Shown here: positions 11,304-21,089 of the stretch, piece by piece
How positions within the stretch are numbered: the stretch's first letter is position 1
Layout of the letters: every line of letters begins with the position of its first letter
Origin: Ceratobasidium sp. AG-K
Lineage: Eukaryota > Basidiomycota > Agaricomycetes > Cantharellales > Ceratobasidiaceae
DNA length: 64,000 nt
Direction of reading: 5' to 3'
NCBI GenBank assembly: GCA_037039685.1
Contig: JAWNGF010000009.1
Location: 1,426,001 to 1,490,000 of the forward strand
Translations under genes and position numbers: made by a program
The notes under the pieces: generated by a model
What the model was told of the DNA's origin: nothing
The model's database searches: none
The model's input: the letters and a program-made list of their open reading frames with translations, nothing else

Positions 11304-12031
11304 GGAGTGAGGCCATGATGCCTGTTCTCCGGCGGGCCACCTACTCCAACTCTTCCCCCGTGAGTATCCAGTTGATGAAGTGAAATAGGGGGCTCATTAG
11401 GATCTGCATACAGTAACGGATACTATTGCCCGAGCAAATGGTACCGGCACGCCAATGGGTAAATTGCAGACCGGTGCCAAGACGTTGTATACACGTGCTC
11501 ATGGTGCGCGGTCTGGTAGATACTGCGTTCCCCGTGCTATCGGATACAGCACTCCGGTGTGCAAGACCGCCGACATCCGGGATATCAAGCTCCTGTGGTG
11601 CAAAAGAAACTAACGGGTATGTAACGAGCCTATTTAACCCTCTTTGGGATGTGAACTCACCACGCGGATGTGTAGGTTGAGGGGATAGCTTCTCGACTGG
11701 CGCTTGACACCGATCAACGAATGCTGACCACCTTTTCTCTCCTTTGGTTGTCCCTCTTTCAACCTTCACATACGCTGGTACATACGACGTTTCCTTTCGT
11801 CTTTACTTCCGAATTAGCAATGCCATTTATATAAATTTACATCTTTTCAGTTTTTGGCTAGCCCAGAACCCGCACCAGCTACCTTACCAAGGGCATGAGC
11901 TCTATGGAGGCTACTCCGAGCACCTCACTGAGACATATCTGGACTCATACATATTATGCGTAAATTTACTCCTGGCCATATCTGTTCATTTCTAGTACTG
12001 AGGACAACATTCGAACCCCAATTGCTTATAT
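11304..12031. other. Intergenic region between convergent genes
   Basis: Downstream regions of the plus-strand small protein and the minus-strand oxidase meet here. No coding motif or RNA gene recognised. Confidence 0.3.
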
Positions 12032-14079
12032 TTAGTGTACAAGACGGCTCTGGTCAGCCGCAAAAGCTACCCCCGACTCGCCACCCGCCTCTGGCTCCAC
12101 AAACCATCTTCCAAATGCGTTCTCAGCATCGTACTTCCGTTTTACTTCCATCAGTCGTGGATAGTTCGCCCCGAACCGCTTGTGCGTGAACGACTTGTCC
12201 TTGGAGGTCCCCGCCAATCGGCTTTCCTCATCGAAATAGTTGACGTATCCGCCCTGAGTGACAAGCTCACGTGGATAGTGAGAGTTGCGCGCCTCAATGA
12301 AAGCACGGTCTAGTTCGAACACTTCTCCCGATGCATGGGGCGTGAACGAAGGATCGGACCAGCTCGCGAGGTATACGATGTTATATGCCTAAAGGGTGCT
12401 CCCGTTTAAATATCACCGTTGTCACGGGCACAATGAAGGATCATACCGGCTTGCGATGAACAAAGGCGGTGGCCGTTTCAGGGATAGAGCTCCACCGGCC
12501 ATTGTGATAGAGTTCGACCCCGCACACCGTTCGCGCCGCCGCAGGGTACTCAGTCGCAAGTTTAAGCCATGACGAGTACATCTCACTGATGAGTGCGAAT
12601 GGGAGCCCGGATGGAAGATCTGGAATAAAGTTGCCGTGTAGTAGTCGATAATTGCCATGCTCAGCCGCTGGGTTCTATCGATAAATGGCTTCAGTGATTG
12701 ACTCAAGCGCCCAGGTACTGAAACTGTCTTACCATGAGACGGTTGAGCTCGATGTAGGCTGAGAGCAAAATTGAAAGCTTGTATGCACGTTGACATGTAA
12801 TTGTGGATAACATTTCAACTCACGAATTGTCTTGGTTTGGTTGATAACAGGGCCGAGTTTAACGAACCTCTCAAACCTCTTAGCTCCTGTCTCCGAATCA
12901 CCGTTGTAAAGGAGCTTGAGAATAGCACCAGGCTAAATGATAAATGGATTAGCGACACTAGGGGCGGTGGGCCTATCTAACGAACACACCTGCCCTGTCG
13001 GACCATTACCGAACATTAAATGAGCGTTCTCGGTGGGCTCGCGCTCCCTCAACCATCTATTAACTTCCTCGGTTACCTCTTCAAGAGCTTCAGGAGGAAA
13101 CATCAGCGCTGCACACCTGGTAAGCACTCCCTTGGTTACTACAATGTAGCTAAACTACGCACTGCTGGCATATAGATCTTCCCGCTGTTCGTGCAACTTC
13201 AAAACGAATTCTGTAACTACCCCAAAGTTGCCTCCACCTCCACGAATAGCCCAAAAGAGATCTGAATTCTCCGAATCGGATACCTTAAGAACGTCGCCGG
13301 AGGACGTTACTACGGTCGCCTGAACCAAATTGTCGATGACAAGGCCGTACTGGCCGCAAAGCCAGCCGAAGCCACCCCCAAGAGCTAAACTGTGAGCTAT
13401 ATGGTCAAGATGAGGGACGCATCTTGCTCAAGCTACTTACCCTCCTGTAAGCGTAAGAATGTATCAATATATCAAGATTAGTAATAGCCGATGCAGGATG
13501 GGTCGAATACACGTACCGACGCCTGTATGGCTTACAATGCCGGACACAGAAGCTAAGCCTAGATAACGACCGGTGTCACTTGTAAGCATGATAAACAACC
13601 TATTAATCGACCTCAGCTCACCGTGCTTTATTGTGGCATCATCGACATCCCCCCACAGACTCCCTCCACCCACATAGGCAAGTTTTTCCTGGGGATCCAC
13701 CCGCACATCGTGCATGTTGGGCTGAAGATCGATCACCACACCACCCTCGCAGCTTGATGCTCCGGAAGGGGTATGGCCGCCACACTGGGTATATGCAATT
13801 AGCCAACCATAGCTTGGCTATCAATACCTGGTATAAACCTGCCTTGACGGCGAGAGGAAGTCTTGGCTGAGAGTTGTATGGGGTTTTGCCTTGAGCAAAC
13901 GCGAGTATATGTGCGACATCCTCGGCTGTTGCAGGACAAACAACGATCGCGGCAGTCTTTTCAGCATTCAGAGCCCAGCGCTTGTTCGAATAACCCGAGT
14001 CGCCGGGAAGGTTAGCTGACGCGGGTGGCGAAAGAGAGTCCCGGAGGAGCTGAACAGCAGACGAATCAATACGGGACAT
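12032..14079 (-). CDS. FAD-linked oxidoreductase, berberine-bridge-like (PCMH domain plus BBE tail)
   Basis: Flavin-dependent oxidase, probably acting on sugars, alcohols or secondary metabolites. Ten exons: 14079-13843, 13784-13622, 13558-13517, 13444-13441, 13389-13163, 13108-12990, 12932-12824, 12758-12733, 12674-12447 and 12388-12032, giving 503 aa. PCMH motifs: [37 protein letters not shown] (His for covalent FAD), [15 protein letters not shown], and [20 protein letters not shown]. The C-terminal BBE block has NPAAEHGNY and [19 protein letters not shown]. No Cys is seen where bicovalent members carry one, so single His attachment is likely (inference). I see no signal peptide. Exon 4 is 4 nt. 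Intron 1 appears to use a GC donor. The exon 5/6 junction has an alternative. Confidence 0.9.
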
Positions 14080-15463
14080 GGGTTGCTACTAAGCGGTAAT
14101 CAATGCGCAGTGTTAGAAGATAGCCGAGTGTTGAGGGGATCTGGCGGTACTGGTTATAAGATGGGTTGGCCGTACGTGATTGGGGTCTTGCGTGGCAGTG
14201 CGGCCGCTGCGAGCATATCTCGTACCTGGCGGAAGCGGCGACTCAATTGACGCTGATCGTCTCGTCGATCAATCTATTTGATGTGTACTTTACGCCCTCC
14301 GCAAGTGGTCAAGTGATATCGATTCGAAGGTAGTCCACTATCCATCGGGCCCGGATTCCGGGAGCCGAGGCTGCTTGGTGTCGTGAGAGAGGAGATTGTA
14401 TGATTTTAAATAGGTCCATAGATTACTTACTATATACTAAAATACTTAAATTTAGCTGCAAGGCGACTCCATATAAATCCTAACTACTTGAGCTCGTGAT
14501 AGCAACGTAGAACTGCCGTCCTGGCAAGACCCCCTGTGGCGCACAGTGGATCTTCCGGACAATATTAAAGGCGCCCATATACTAGGTCGTCGAGCCTCAG
14601 CGATGGATGAGTCAATGGACCAACCAGAACCGATCAGTTTTGGAATGCGAGGTTACGTCGCGGGCTCTTACCGATCATGCATCGGGCACTGGCCCACAAA
14701 CGTCCCTCATAGCCTCCTAGTCCATGAGTTGAGCACATCCCCGGCGCCTAGAATAATGTAGTTGCCAAGAGTGGGCTATACTTAGCATGTCGTCGGGCAT
14801 TACAATGTAAATGACGGACAGCATCCACTTGTAAAGCCTCCGAAATACCGCTGACCGCACGAACAACTCACCTTGATTCTCCCCCTGTGTTTGCTAACCT
14901 AGAACCCGCAATTGGCGTTAAGGCATACAATCATCTATTTCGAACGCCAGTCCAATGACCGGCGTGTTACGATCACCATTGAACAAATAACAACCAGTCG
15001 TATACTAGTACCAAGTGACCAGGAGGTCGCATATGTTCAGCTGGTCTGTCCATGGTTGTATATGGCCTCAGTCTCGTCCCAGTATTGTCCTTGGCCTCAG
15101 CCCCTCCCTCCCTCACATGTATTCACCTGGCCTTCCGGCCCGTAATCATAGCGTATATACTTGCTCACACATCCCCCAAAGGTATAAGACTAGAGTGCGT
15201 ATCGCCTCGGTCGAGGCAACAGCGGACCATCTCACTACACACTCAGAAACATTTTTTTCGACAAAATCACCAGCCGGCCCTTCTTCAGTATTTTACAACA
15301 CCTCCGGGACTGAACGAGCTGGCGACTAACAAGGATAGTGCAACATGGGCCGGATATAATCTACTTTTACAATAAACCACCCACCCCAGAGAACCCACTG
15401 CGATATCGTCACTGTGAGCAGACAACTTGCGCTAGGAAATGGGTATAACCCACCTACAGATGT
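14080..15463. other. Intergenic region
   Basis: About 1.4 kb without a supported gene. It holds the upstream region of the oxidase gene and the downstream region of the NACHT-WD40 gene. No repeat or RNA gene recognised. Confidence 0.3.
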
Positions 15464-18400
15464 CTACTGAGAGACGTAACATTCAAGCCAACTCTCGCCT
15501 AGCAAAAGCGACTGGTCTGTAAAGTACATTGACCCCTGAGGTCCGATTGTAAGCGCACTATGGGGGCACGGAAGGTAGGTATGTAGCTCAAGAGGCACCC
15601 AAATCACAGGCAAGCCATCGAGCATAAGCCACCCGTCGTCGTTCATTTTGCAGCACCTAACTGCCTGAGAGATGGTGCATATATCTACTTGTCGTGGCAG
15701 TCCTGATCTGACGGGAGGGGGCGAACCACGTGAGGGGTGGTAGGCCTGCGTATTAGTAACAGTTGAGGAAATGCTAGCAGCATCTGAACGAGGAGCTGCA
15801 TAGTCGCCCCACGCAGTGACACCTGGAAAACGCTCCGGAGCAGTGGGGTCGGCATGTGCGCACCAAACTTGGATGCCTCCGCGGTTATACCCGAACGCGA
15901 TGCAGCTACCATCGGGGGAAAAAACAGGCTGCCAGTACGTGCGCTCATGTTCGGCCCGTGTGGTGGCAACAATGTCCCCGGTGTATGTGTCCCACAGTAG
16001 GACAACCCCACTCTGGGAGCCAGAGGCAATTCGCTGAGCGCTGGGAGAGAACGCGACTGAAAAGACTGGTTCTGCGTGGCCTTTGAAAATATTGATCGCG
16101 GTACTGTCAGAGTGTATGTCCCATACTTGTACGGTGTGGTCCCAAGATCCAGAGGCAACATAAAGGCCGTCGGGAGAGAAAGCAACTGAGCTAACCTCTC
16201 CTGTATGTCCAGCGAACCGCTTGGGAGCATTGTCGCCAGCTAGTGTGCTCCATAACACGACGGCGTGGTCTTGAGAACCCGAAGCAACCTGTGTGCCGTC
16301 GGGAGAAAACGCGACAGAGGTGTTGTATTCTATGTGTCCTTCAAGTGGGCCGACAATAATATTGCCAGTAGACACGTCCCATACCCGAAGAGCAGAGTCG
16401 ATAGAGCCAGAGAAGATGCTCGTGCCGTCAGGGGAGAAAGCAACCGACAGCACTTCTTCTGGATGTGTAAACGGCCCAGCGACAATATCACCAGTGTGTA
16501 TATCCCATACCATGACTGTCGCATCTCGAGAACCGGACGCGATACGTGCGCTGTCAGGAGAGAATGCAACTGAGTCAACTTGTCCTGTGTGGTGCTTGAA
16601 TGGGCCCGCAACGGCATCACCAGTGCGTGCGTCCCAGACAAGGATGGTGAAGTCAGAAGAACCGGAAGCAATGTAAGCACTGTTGGGGGAGAACGCGATA
16701 GATGTTATTCCGGATTCAACTGAATGCCTGTCGAGAGGAGAGTTAGTAGTACTCTTGCTCACGGCCCATAAACGGATGGTTCTGTCGAAGGAGCCAGAAA
16801 CAATGCGTGTACCATCGGGGGAAAACTTGAGGGAGGAGATCGCCGATGCATGACCCGTAAACGGTCCAGCAATCATCTCGCCACTGTCCGCGGCCCATAC
16901 TATGATGGTTGTATCGATGGATCCGGATGCAATGTGTGTACCGTTAGGGGAGAATGCGACTGCAAAAATTTGGTCTGTATGTCCTGTGAGTGGCCCAGCA
17001 ACTATGTCGCCGGTCTGTGCGCCCCAGAGCAAGATAGTACAGTCTTCACTGCCAGATACTACTTTCGTACCGTCTGGGGAGAACGCAATGGAGTAGATGC
17101 CACGCCTATGACCTCTGAACGGTCCAGTAACCGTATCTCCGGTGCGTGCATCCCACACTCGGATGGTTTTATCACCGGAGCCGGAGGCGACGCACCTACC
17201 GTTCGGGGAGAATGCAACCGCATAAACCATAAGATTATGGCCTCGGAATGGTCCAAAGACCACATCGCAGGTACGTGCATCCCAGATCAGGACTGTTTGG
17301 TCCTCACTTCCGGATACTATTCTCATACCGTCTGGAGAGAACGCAACCGAGGTAATTGATTTTGTATGGCTTGCATATGGGCCTGCAATCACGTCGCCCG
17401 TAGAGGTATCCCATAGTAGCATGGTGTGATCCCAGGAGCCAGAAGCAACACATCTGCCCTCAGGACAGAATGCCACGGAGGACACGCCATCGGTATGCTT
17501 TTTCAGCGGCCCAACAACTGTACTGCCGGAGTAGGCGTCCCACACTTGCACGGCTCCACTGTCAGACCCAGAAACGATACATGCTCCGTCGGGAGAGAAA
17601 GCGACAGATGTGACATACGAGTCGGCGATCACCCAAGTCGCTTGCGCAGACATGTTCCTATGGCTCGTCGTCGTTCCGTGCACGGCGAGCAGCCCCTTGG
17701 TACGACCCCAGTAACGCATGTATACGAAGTTAGTCTTTGAGCAGAAGGACAGTGTGGAGATATAGAGGTGAGGTGTACTGCGGTTGCACGCACTCGCTGC
17801 AAATCGAGATACAAAGTCGCGCGCGTCAATGGCATGCTCGTAAGTGCTGGTCGGGCCTTCTGTATCCTGGATCACGGTGGTTATTAACGAATGGATTACA
17901 TGCGTTTGACCCACCTGCAACCACTTCTCTGCTTGAGCGAGCAGGAGCATGCCTGCCGCGATGCGTTGCCCCAGATTCAGGACCTCCATCCAGAACAGAA
18001 GTAGATGATCTAAGAAGTCGCTTAGCTTGTTGCCTAGCACGTCCGAGGCATTTGATAGTCTAAGATGATCGCCCCAGTACAGGCATGCGTAGAATAGAGG
18101 GGAGGGGATGTGTGACTTGATGCGTGCTTCCAGATTTGGTACGTCCTTGTCGAATAAAAACGACGACTCGAGGTCACATATGTTGAACCGCAGCTGCTCA
18201 TTCATTATCTCAAAGCACCGATGTGCCAGGTGCTCGTTTTGATCGCTGGGATCGCAGTAGAAGGATTCGGACCGGGATCGGTCGTAAAGATAGTCGGGAA
18301 ACGATGCATGCAGCGTGGAAACGAGTCTACCTGACTCGGATACATAAAGCACAGATCGTAGAGACTCTAGTGCAAACACCACCTGAGTTTCTGAGAGATG

Positions 18401-19492
18401 AAGGTATGTCGCGAGGGTCGGAGTAGACATAGGCTCCCTCGCGCACACGACCGCTTTCAGCACGAGTCGTATGGCGTTCCTCTCTTCTTCTTCAAGCACC
18501 TCGTCCGCTTCATCTAGAGCTACGATCAGAATGGTTGTGTACAGATCGTCGAGCTCCTTGTATCTCTTGCTAGACTGCCCTTGGCCGGCTTGCTGTGGGT
18601 TAGCCGTCAAGGCTCTGTTCAGCCGCTCGATCGGGTTCGTGGACGCCTTGCGAGGAAGGATGTATCGCACCGCAGTCGCTGCATATATGAACAGCTTGCC
18701 GGCCCGTTTTGTCAGCAGCTCGATCTGGTCGTTGGTCGGCGGCGGGTTCATGGAGCTCAGGGCCTCTGCGAGGTACTTCTTGATGTCTTCTTCGACGATC
18801 GATAGCTCGATGTCGTGCAGATGTAGCACTGTCGGAGAGTAGCCGCTTCCCGACGACATCGGGTCTCGGATCGCAGGCTCTGGTCGGCTGGTGACGAAGA
18901 ACCGGATAGGCAGACTTCCCACATGCTGCAAAAGTACCCCGAGGATCAGTCGTACTCCATAGTCTTCCTCGCACTCGTCTAGAGCATCTATGACTACTAC
19001 CACCCCATCTGACATTATAACGTTTTCTGCGCGCATCGGACCTTGCAGAAGAGTCTCGAACTGACCACGTGCATCCAGCTTGCCAGCGTCACTATCTTGC
19101 TCCAGAGCCTTGCATAGCGCTTCTTGGAACCCCAGAGAATACTTGGCGAGCTGGTATGCGATCGTCGGCACGATGCGTTTGAAGTCGCGGCACGAGGGCG
19201 ACACGCGAGAGCAGAAGAAGCTAGCGCCGAGCTGCTGGTTCTCCCTGAGCCACTCGCACAGACTGTATGCGATCGTCGTCTTTCCTGTTCCTGCCATGCC
19301 GTTCATCCAGTAGATCTTTGCTCCGTTCGGGTCATGTATCCAGTCTCTGAGATCTTTCTGCAGCTTCTCCCGCGTTTGCGCAGTACACCCGTGCCGCTTT
19401 GACGCTGAGTCGCTGGAGTTGTAGACGGCGTCGTCGACGGGAAACAAGCGTTGGAGCAGCGTCATCTGCCACATGATGGTAAGTACAGACAT
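15464..19492 (-). CDS. NACHT-WD40 protein, C-terminal part (NLR-like, HET-E/HNWD type)
   Basis: Large open frame of 1,342 codons without introns. It carries a NACHT NTPase: Walker A GMAGTGKTT (residues about 64-72), Walker B-like VVVIDALDECEED, and a sensor-like FFVTSRPEP. Then comes a helical spacer, then 14 WD40 units of about 43 aa between roughly 17630 and 15830 (consensus VAFSPDG..IASGS....VWDA.TG), then a unique tail. Fungal proteins of this layout act in heterokaryon incompatibility and inducible cell death; the role here is inference. The conserved frame is best read as an exon starting at 19465 (ATGACGCTGC) after a 50-bp intron, continuing the N-terminal exons at 21090-22033. A transposon now separates the two parts. 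Translation could also start at 19492. Confidence 0.85.
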   Translation of the reverse strand: MSVLTIMWQMTLLQRLFPVDDAVYNSSDSASKRHGCTAQTREKLQKDLRDWIHDPNGAKIYWMNGMAGTGKTTIAYSLCEWLRENQQLGASFFCSRVSPSCRDFKRIVPTIAYQLAKYSLGFQEALCKALEQDSDAGKLDARGQFETLLQGPMRAENVIMSDGVVVVIDALDECEEDYGVRLILGVLLQHVGSLPIRFFVTSRPEPAIRDPMSSGSGYSPTVLHLHDIELSIVEEDIKKYLAEALSSMNPPPTNDQIELLTKRAGKLFIYAATAVRYILPRKASTNPIERLNRALTANPQQAGQGQSSKRYKELDDLYTTILIVALDEADEVLEEEERNAIRLVLKAVVCAREPMSTPTLATYLHLSETQVVFALESLRSVLYVSESGRLVSTLHASFPDYLYDRSRSESFYCDPSDQNEHLAHRCFEIMNEQLRFNICDLESSFLFDKDVPNLEARIKSHIPSPLFYACLYWGDHLRLSNASDVLGNKLSDFLDHLLLFWMEVLNLGQRIAAGMLLLAQAEKWLQVGQTHVIHSLITTVIQDTEGPTSTYEHAIDARDFVSRFAASACNRSTPHLYISTLSFCSKTNFVYMRYWGRTKGLLAVHGTTTSHRNMSAQATWVIADSYVTSVAFSPDGACIVSGSDSGAVQVWDAYSGSTVVGPLKKHTDGVSSVAFCPEGRCVASGSWDHTMLLWDTSTGDVIAGPYASHTKSITSVAFSPDGMRIVSGSEDQTVLIWDARTCDVVFGPFRGHNLMVYAVAFSPNGRCVASGSGDKTIRVWDARTGDTVTGPFRGHRRGIYSIAFSPDGTKVVSGSEDCTILLWGAQTGDIVAGPLTGHTDQIFAVAFSPNGTHIASGSIDTTIIVWAADSGEMIAGPFTGHASAISSLKFSPDGTRIVSGSFDRTIRLWAVSKSTTNSPLDRHSVESGITSIAFSPNSAYIASGSSDFTILVWDARTGDAVAGPFKHHTGQVDSVAFSPDSARIASGSRDATVMVWDIHTGDIVAGPFTHPEEVLSVAFSPDGTSIFSGSIDSALRVWDVSTGNIIVGPLEGHIEYNTSVAFSPDGTQVASGSQDHAVVLWSTLAGDNAPKRFAGHTGEVSSVAFSPDGLYVASGSWDHTVQVWDIHSDSTAINIFKGHAEPVFSVAFSPSAQRIASGSQSGVVLLWDTYTGDIVATTRAEHERTYWQPVFSPDGSCIAFGYNRGGIQVWCAHADPTAPERFPGVTAWGDYAAPRSDAASISSTVTNTQAYHPSRGSPPPVRSGLPRQVDICTISQAVRCCKMNDDGWLMLDGLPVIWVPLELHTYLPCPHSALTIGPQGSMYFTDQSLLLGESWLECYVSQ
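15830..17630 (-). repeat. Tandem WD40-coding repeats, 14 units of about 129 bp
   Basis: Fourteen in-frame units inside the NACHT-WD40 gene share the strings VAFSPDG and ASGS, and the DNA between units is similar enough to see by eye. The last unit is degenerate (QPVFSPDGSCIAFGY). Such arrays in fung al NLRs change by unequal exchange; whether these do is not shown by one sequence. Confidence 0.8.
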
Positions 19493-19519
19493 AGCTGATG
19501 ATGTTGTCTGCCTACCATA

Positions 19520-19741
19520 CAGTCAGCCGCAAATGTAACGCTACAAGACCCTGAGGTAACCACAAGACTCGCAAAGAGGCCCAACACAAGCGTTTTGCAT
19601 GTTGAGTACTTAATAAATACTATTCGCAACGTATGCCAGAGCTGATCGAGACTTTAAGCAAAGAGAACCAACAAGAATTGAGAGAGATAGCGCATGTATA
19701 CATTTTGGCTTGTAGCATTTCATATGCGTGTTTTAAGCGCC
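19520..19741 (+). repeat. Left terminal inverted repeat of the Tc1-type element
   Basis: Pairs with 20867-21087 on the other strand. About 222 bp is long for Tc1 elements, many of which have short repeats. Mismatches are scattered along the arm, with a longer identical block around 19678-19715. Confidence 0.85.
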
Positions 19742-19789
19742 GAATCACACCCCTGTGCGCAGACAGCCACTTCCTCAGTCTTTTCCGCT

Positions 19790-20812
19790 ATGGCTCACTT
19801 CAAATCACTCCCAACAAGAGCCATGGTTATTGCATACAAACAAATGGGCCTTACAGACCGAGAAACTGCTGAAAGGATTGGGAATATACACTGGACTACT
19901 GTTAGCCGAATCTACCAGGAACACCTTCAGGGACTCGATGTCTTTGCTCCTAAGCCTAAATCAGGTCGGCCACAAAAGATGACAACTGCTGACACTCAGT
20001 TTGGCGCCCTTGCTCTGTCTCGTGGCACAGTACAGACTGCTGCAGAGCTCCAGCAGGAATACTTCCCCAATGTTAGCCCTGATACTGTTCGGCGTCGGCT
20101 CCAGGAGCTTGGCCTCTCAGTTTATAAGCGACGCAAAGTTCCCCTCTTAACACCCAAAAAGCGTTCAAAGCGATTGAAATGGGGCCAGAAGCACAGCACA
20201 TGGACCACCACAGACTGGTCCAAAGTGCTATTTTCCGATGAAAAAAAATTCATGGTCATGGGTCAAACCAAGACCTTACTCTTTTGGAAGAAACGTAACT
20301 CACCAAGGAAGCCAACCGACACAATTGGGACTGTCAAATTTGGTGGAGGGAATATCATGGTGTGGGGGTATATTACACATCAGGGTGTTGGCAAGATCCA
20401 TCTTATTGAGGGCACGATGAACACACGGAAATACATCGAAATCCTTTCCCATGCATTCCTTGGCTCCTTGTCTAGGTTTCATCTTACCCCATCTGACATT
20501 ATCTTTCAGCACGACAATGACCCAAAGCATACATCTAAGGGGACCCAGGCCTGGCTTGCCAAAAAAGAGATAGATGTCCTCCCGTGGCCATCTTCCAGCC
20601 CTGATATGAACCCCATCGAACATGTTTGGGCTTACCTCGAGCTTCGAGTTCGTGCTCATCAGCCTCCCCCCCGTAATTGTCATGATTTGTGGCGTATTGT
20701 CCAGGAGGAGTGGTACAAGATCCCACCCGAGTACATTCAGAAACTCTATAATTCAATGCCCCGGAGAATCGAAGCACTTGTGAAAGCAAAGGGAGGGCCA
20801 ACTAAATATTAG
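19790..20812 (+). CDS. Tc1-type transposase (DD34E)
   Basis: Catalyses cut-and-paste movement of the surrounding element. I chose ATG 19790 (MAHFKSLPTRAMVIA), which begins at the helix-turn-helix and lies just outside the left repeat, giving 340 aa. The frame is also open upstream to an ATG at 19694. The N-terminal half has two HTH-like parts (YKQMGLTDRETAERIGNIHW and SPDTVRRRLQELGLSVYKRR). The catalytic triad is visible: VLFSDEKKF, FQHDNDPKH and DMNPIEHVW. There are 34 residues between the second Asp and the Glu, the Tc1 spacing. No stop or frameshift, so the enzyme may be active. Confidence 0.93.
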   Translation: MAHFKSLPTRAMVIAYKQMGLTDRETAERIGNIHWTTVSRIYQEHLQGLDVFAPKPKSGRPQKMTTADTQFGALALSRGTVQTAAELQQEYFPNVSPDTVRRRLQELGLSVYKRRKVPLLTPKKRSKRLKWGQKHSTWTTTDWSKVLFSDEKKFMVMGQTKTLLFWKKRNSPRKPTDTIGTVKFGGGNIMVWGYITHQGVGKIHLIEGTMNTRKYIEILSHAFLGSLSRFHLTPSDIIFQHDNDPKHTSKGTQAWLAKKEIDVLPWPSSSPDMNPIEHVWAYLELRVRAHQPPPRNCHDLWRIVQEEWYKIPPEYIQKLYNSMPRRIEALVKAKGGPTKY

Positions 20813-20866
20813 GTTAAACTGATGAGGAATTGTGTTTAACTCTTCATACGGAGGGGGAGGAGACCT

Positions 20867-21087
20867 GGCGCTTAAAACAGGCATATGTAATGCTACAAGC
20901 AAAAATGTATACATGCGCTATCTCTCTCAATTCTTGTCGGTTCTCTTCGTTTAAACTCTCGATCGGCTCTGGAATACTCTGCGAATAACATTTGTTAAGT
21001 ACTCGACATGTAAAACGCCTGTGTTGGGTCTCTTTGCAAGTCTCGTGGTTACCTCAGGGCTTGTAGCGTTACATTTGCAGCTGACTG
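20867..21087 (-). repeat. Right terminal inverted repeat of the Tc1-type element
   Basis: Reverse complement of the left arm, starting at the GGCGC near 20867 and ending in GCTGACTG just before the TA duplication at 21088. Confidence 0.85.
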
Positions 21088-21089
21088 TA

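Larger units (their letters stand above)
19520..21087 (+). mobile_element. Tc1/mariner-type DNA transposon, full length, in the NACHT-WD40 gene
   Basis: A 1,568-bp element flanked by TA on both sides (19518-19519 and 21088-21089), the target duplication of Tc1/mariner elements. Ends read CAGTCAGC and GCTGACTG. Long terminal inverted repeats run 19520-19741 and 20867-21087 and match at roughly nine positions in ten. One intact transposase frame lies inside. The insertion point is in the minus-strand NLR-like gene, 2 nt before a splice donor. The element is read plus, opposite to the host gene. Confidence 0.92.

Noticed and set aside
11341..11769. Minus-strand frame of 142 codons
   Set aside because: No domain, signal or paralogue; composition looks random. 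Not reported as a gene.
16265..17740. Several plus-strand frames opposite the WD40 array
   Set aside because: Antisense shadows of the repeats; they recur with the repeat period.
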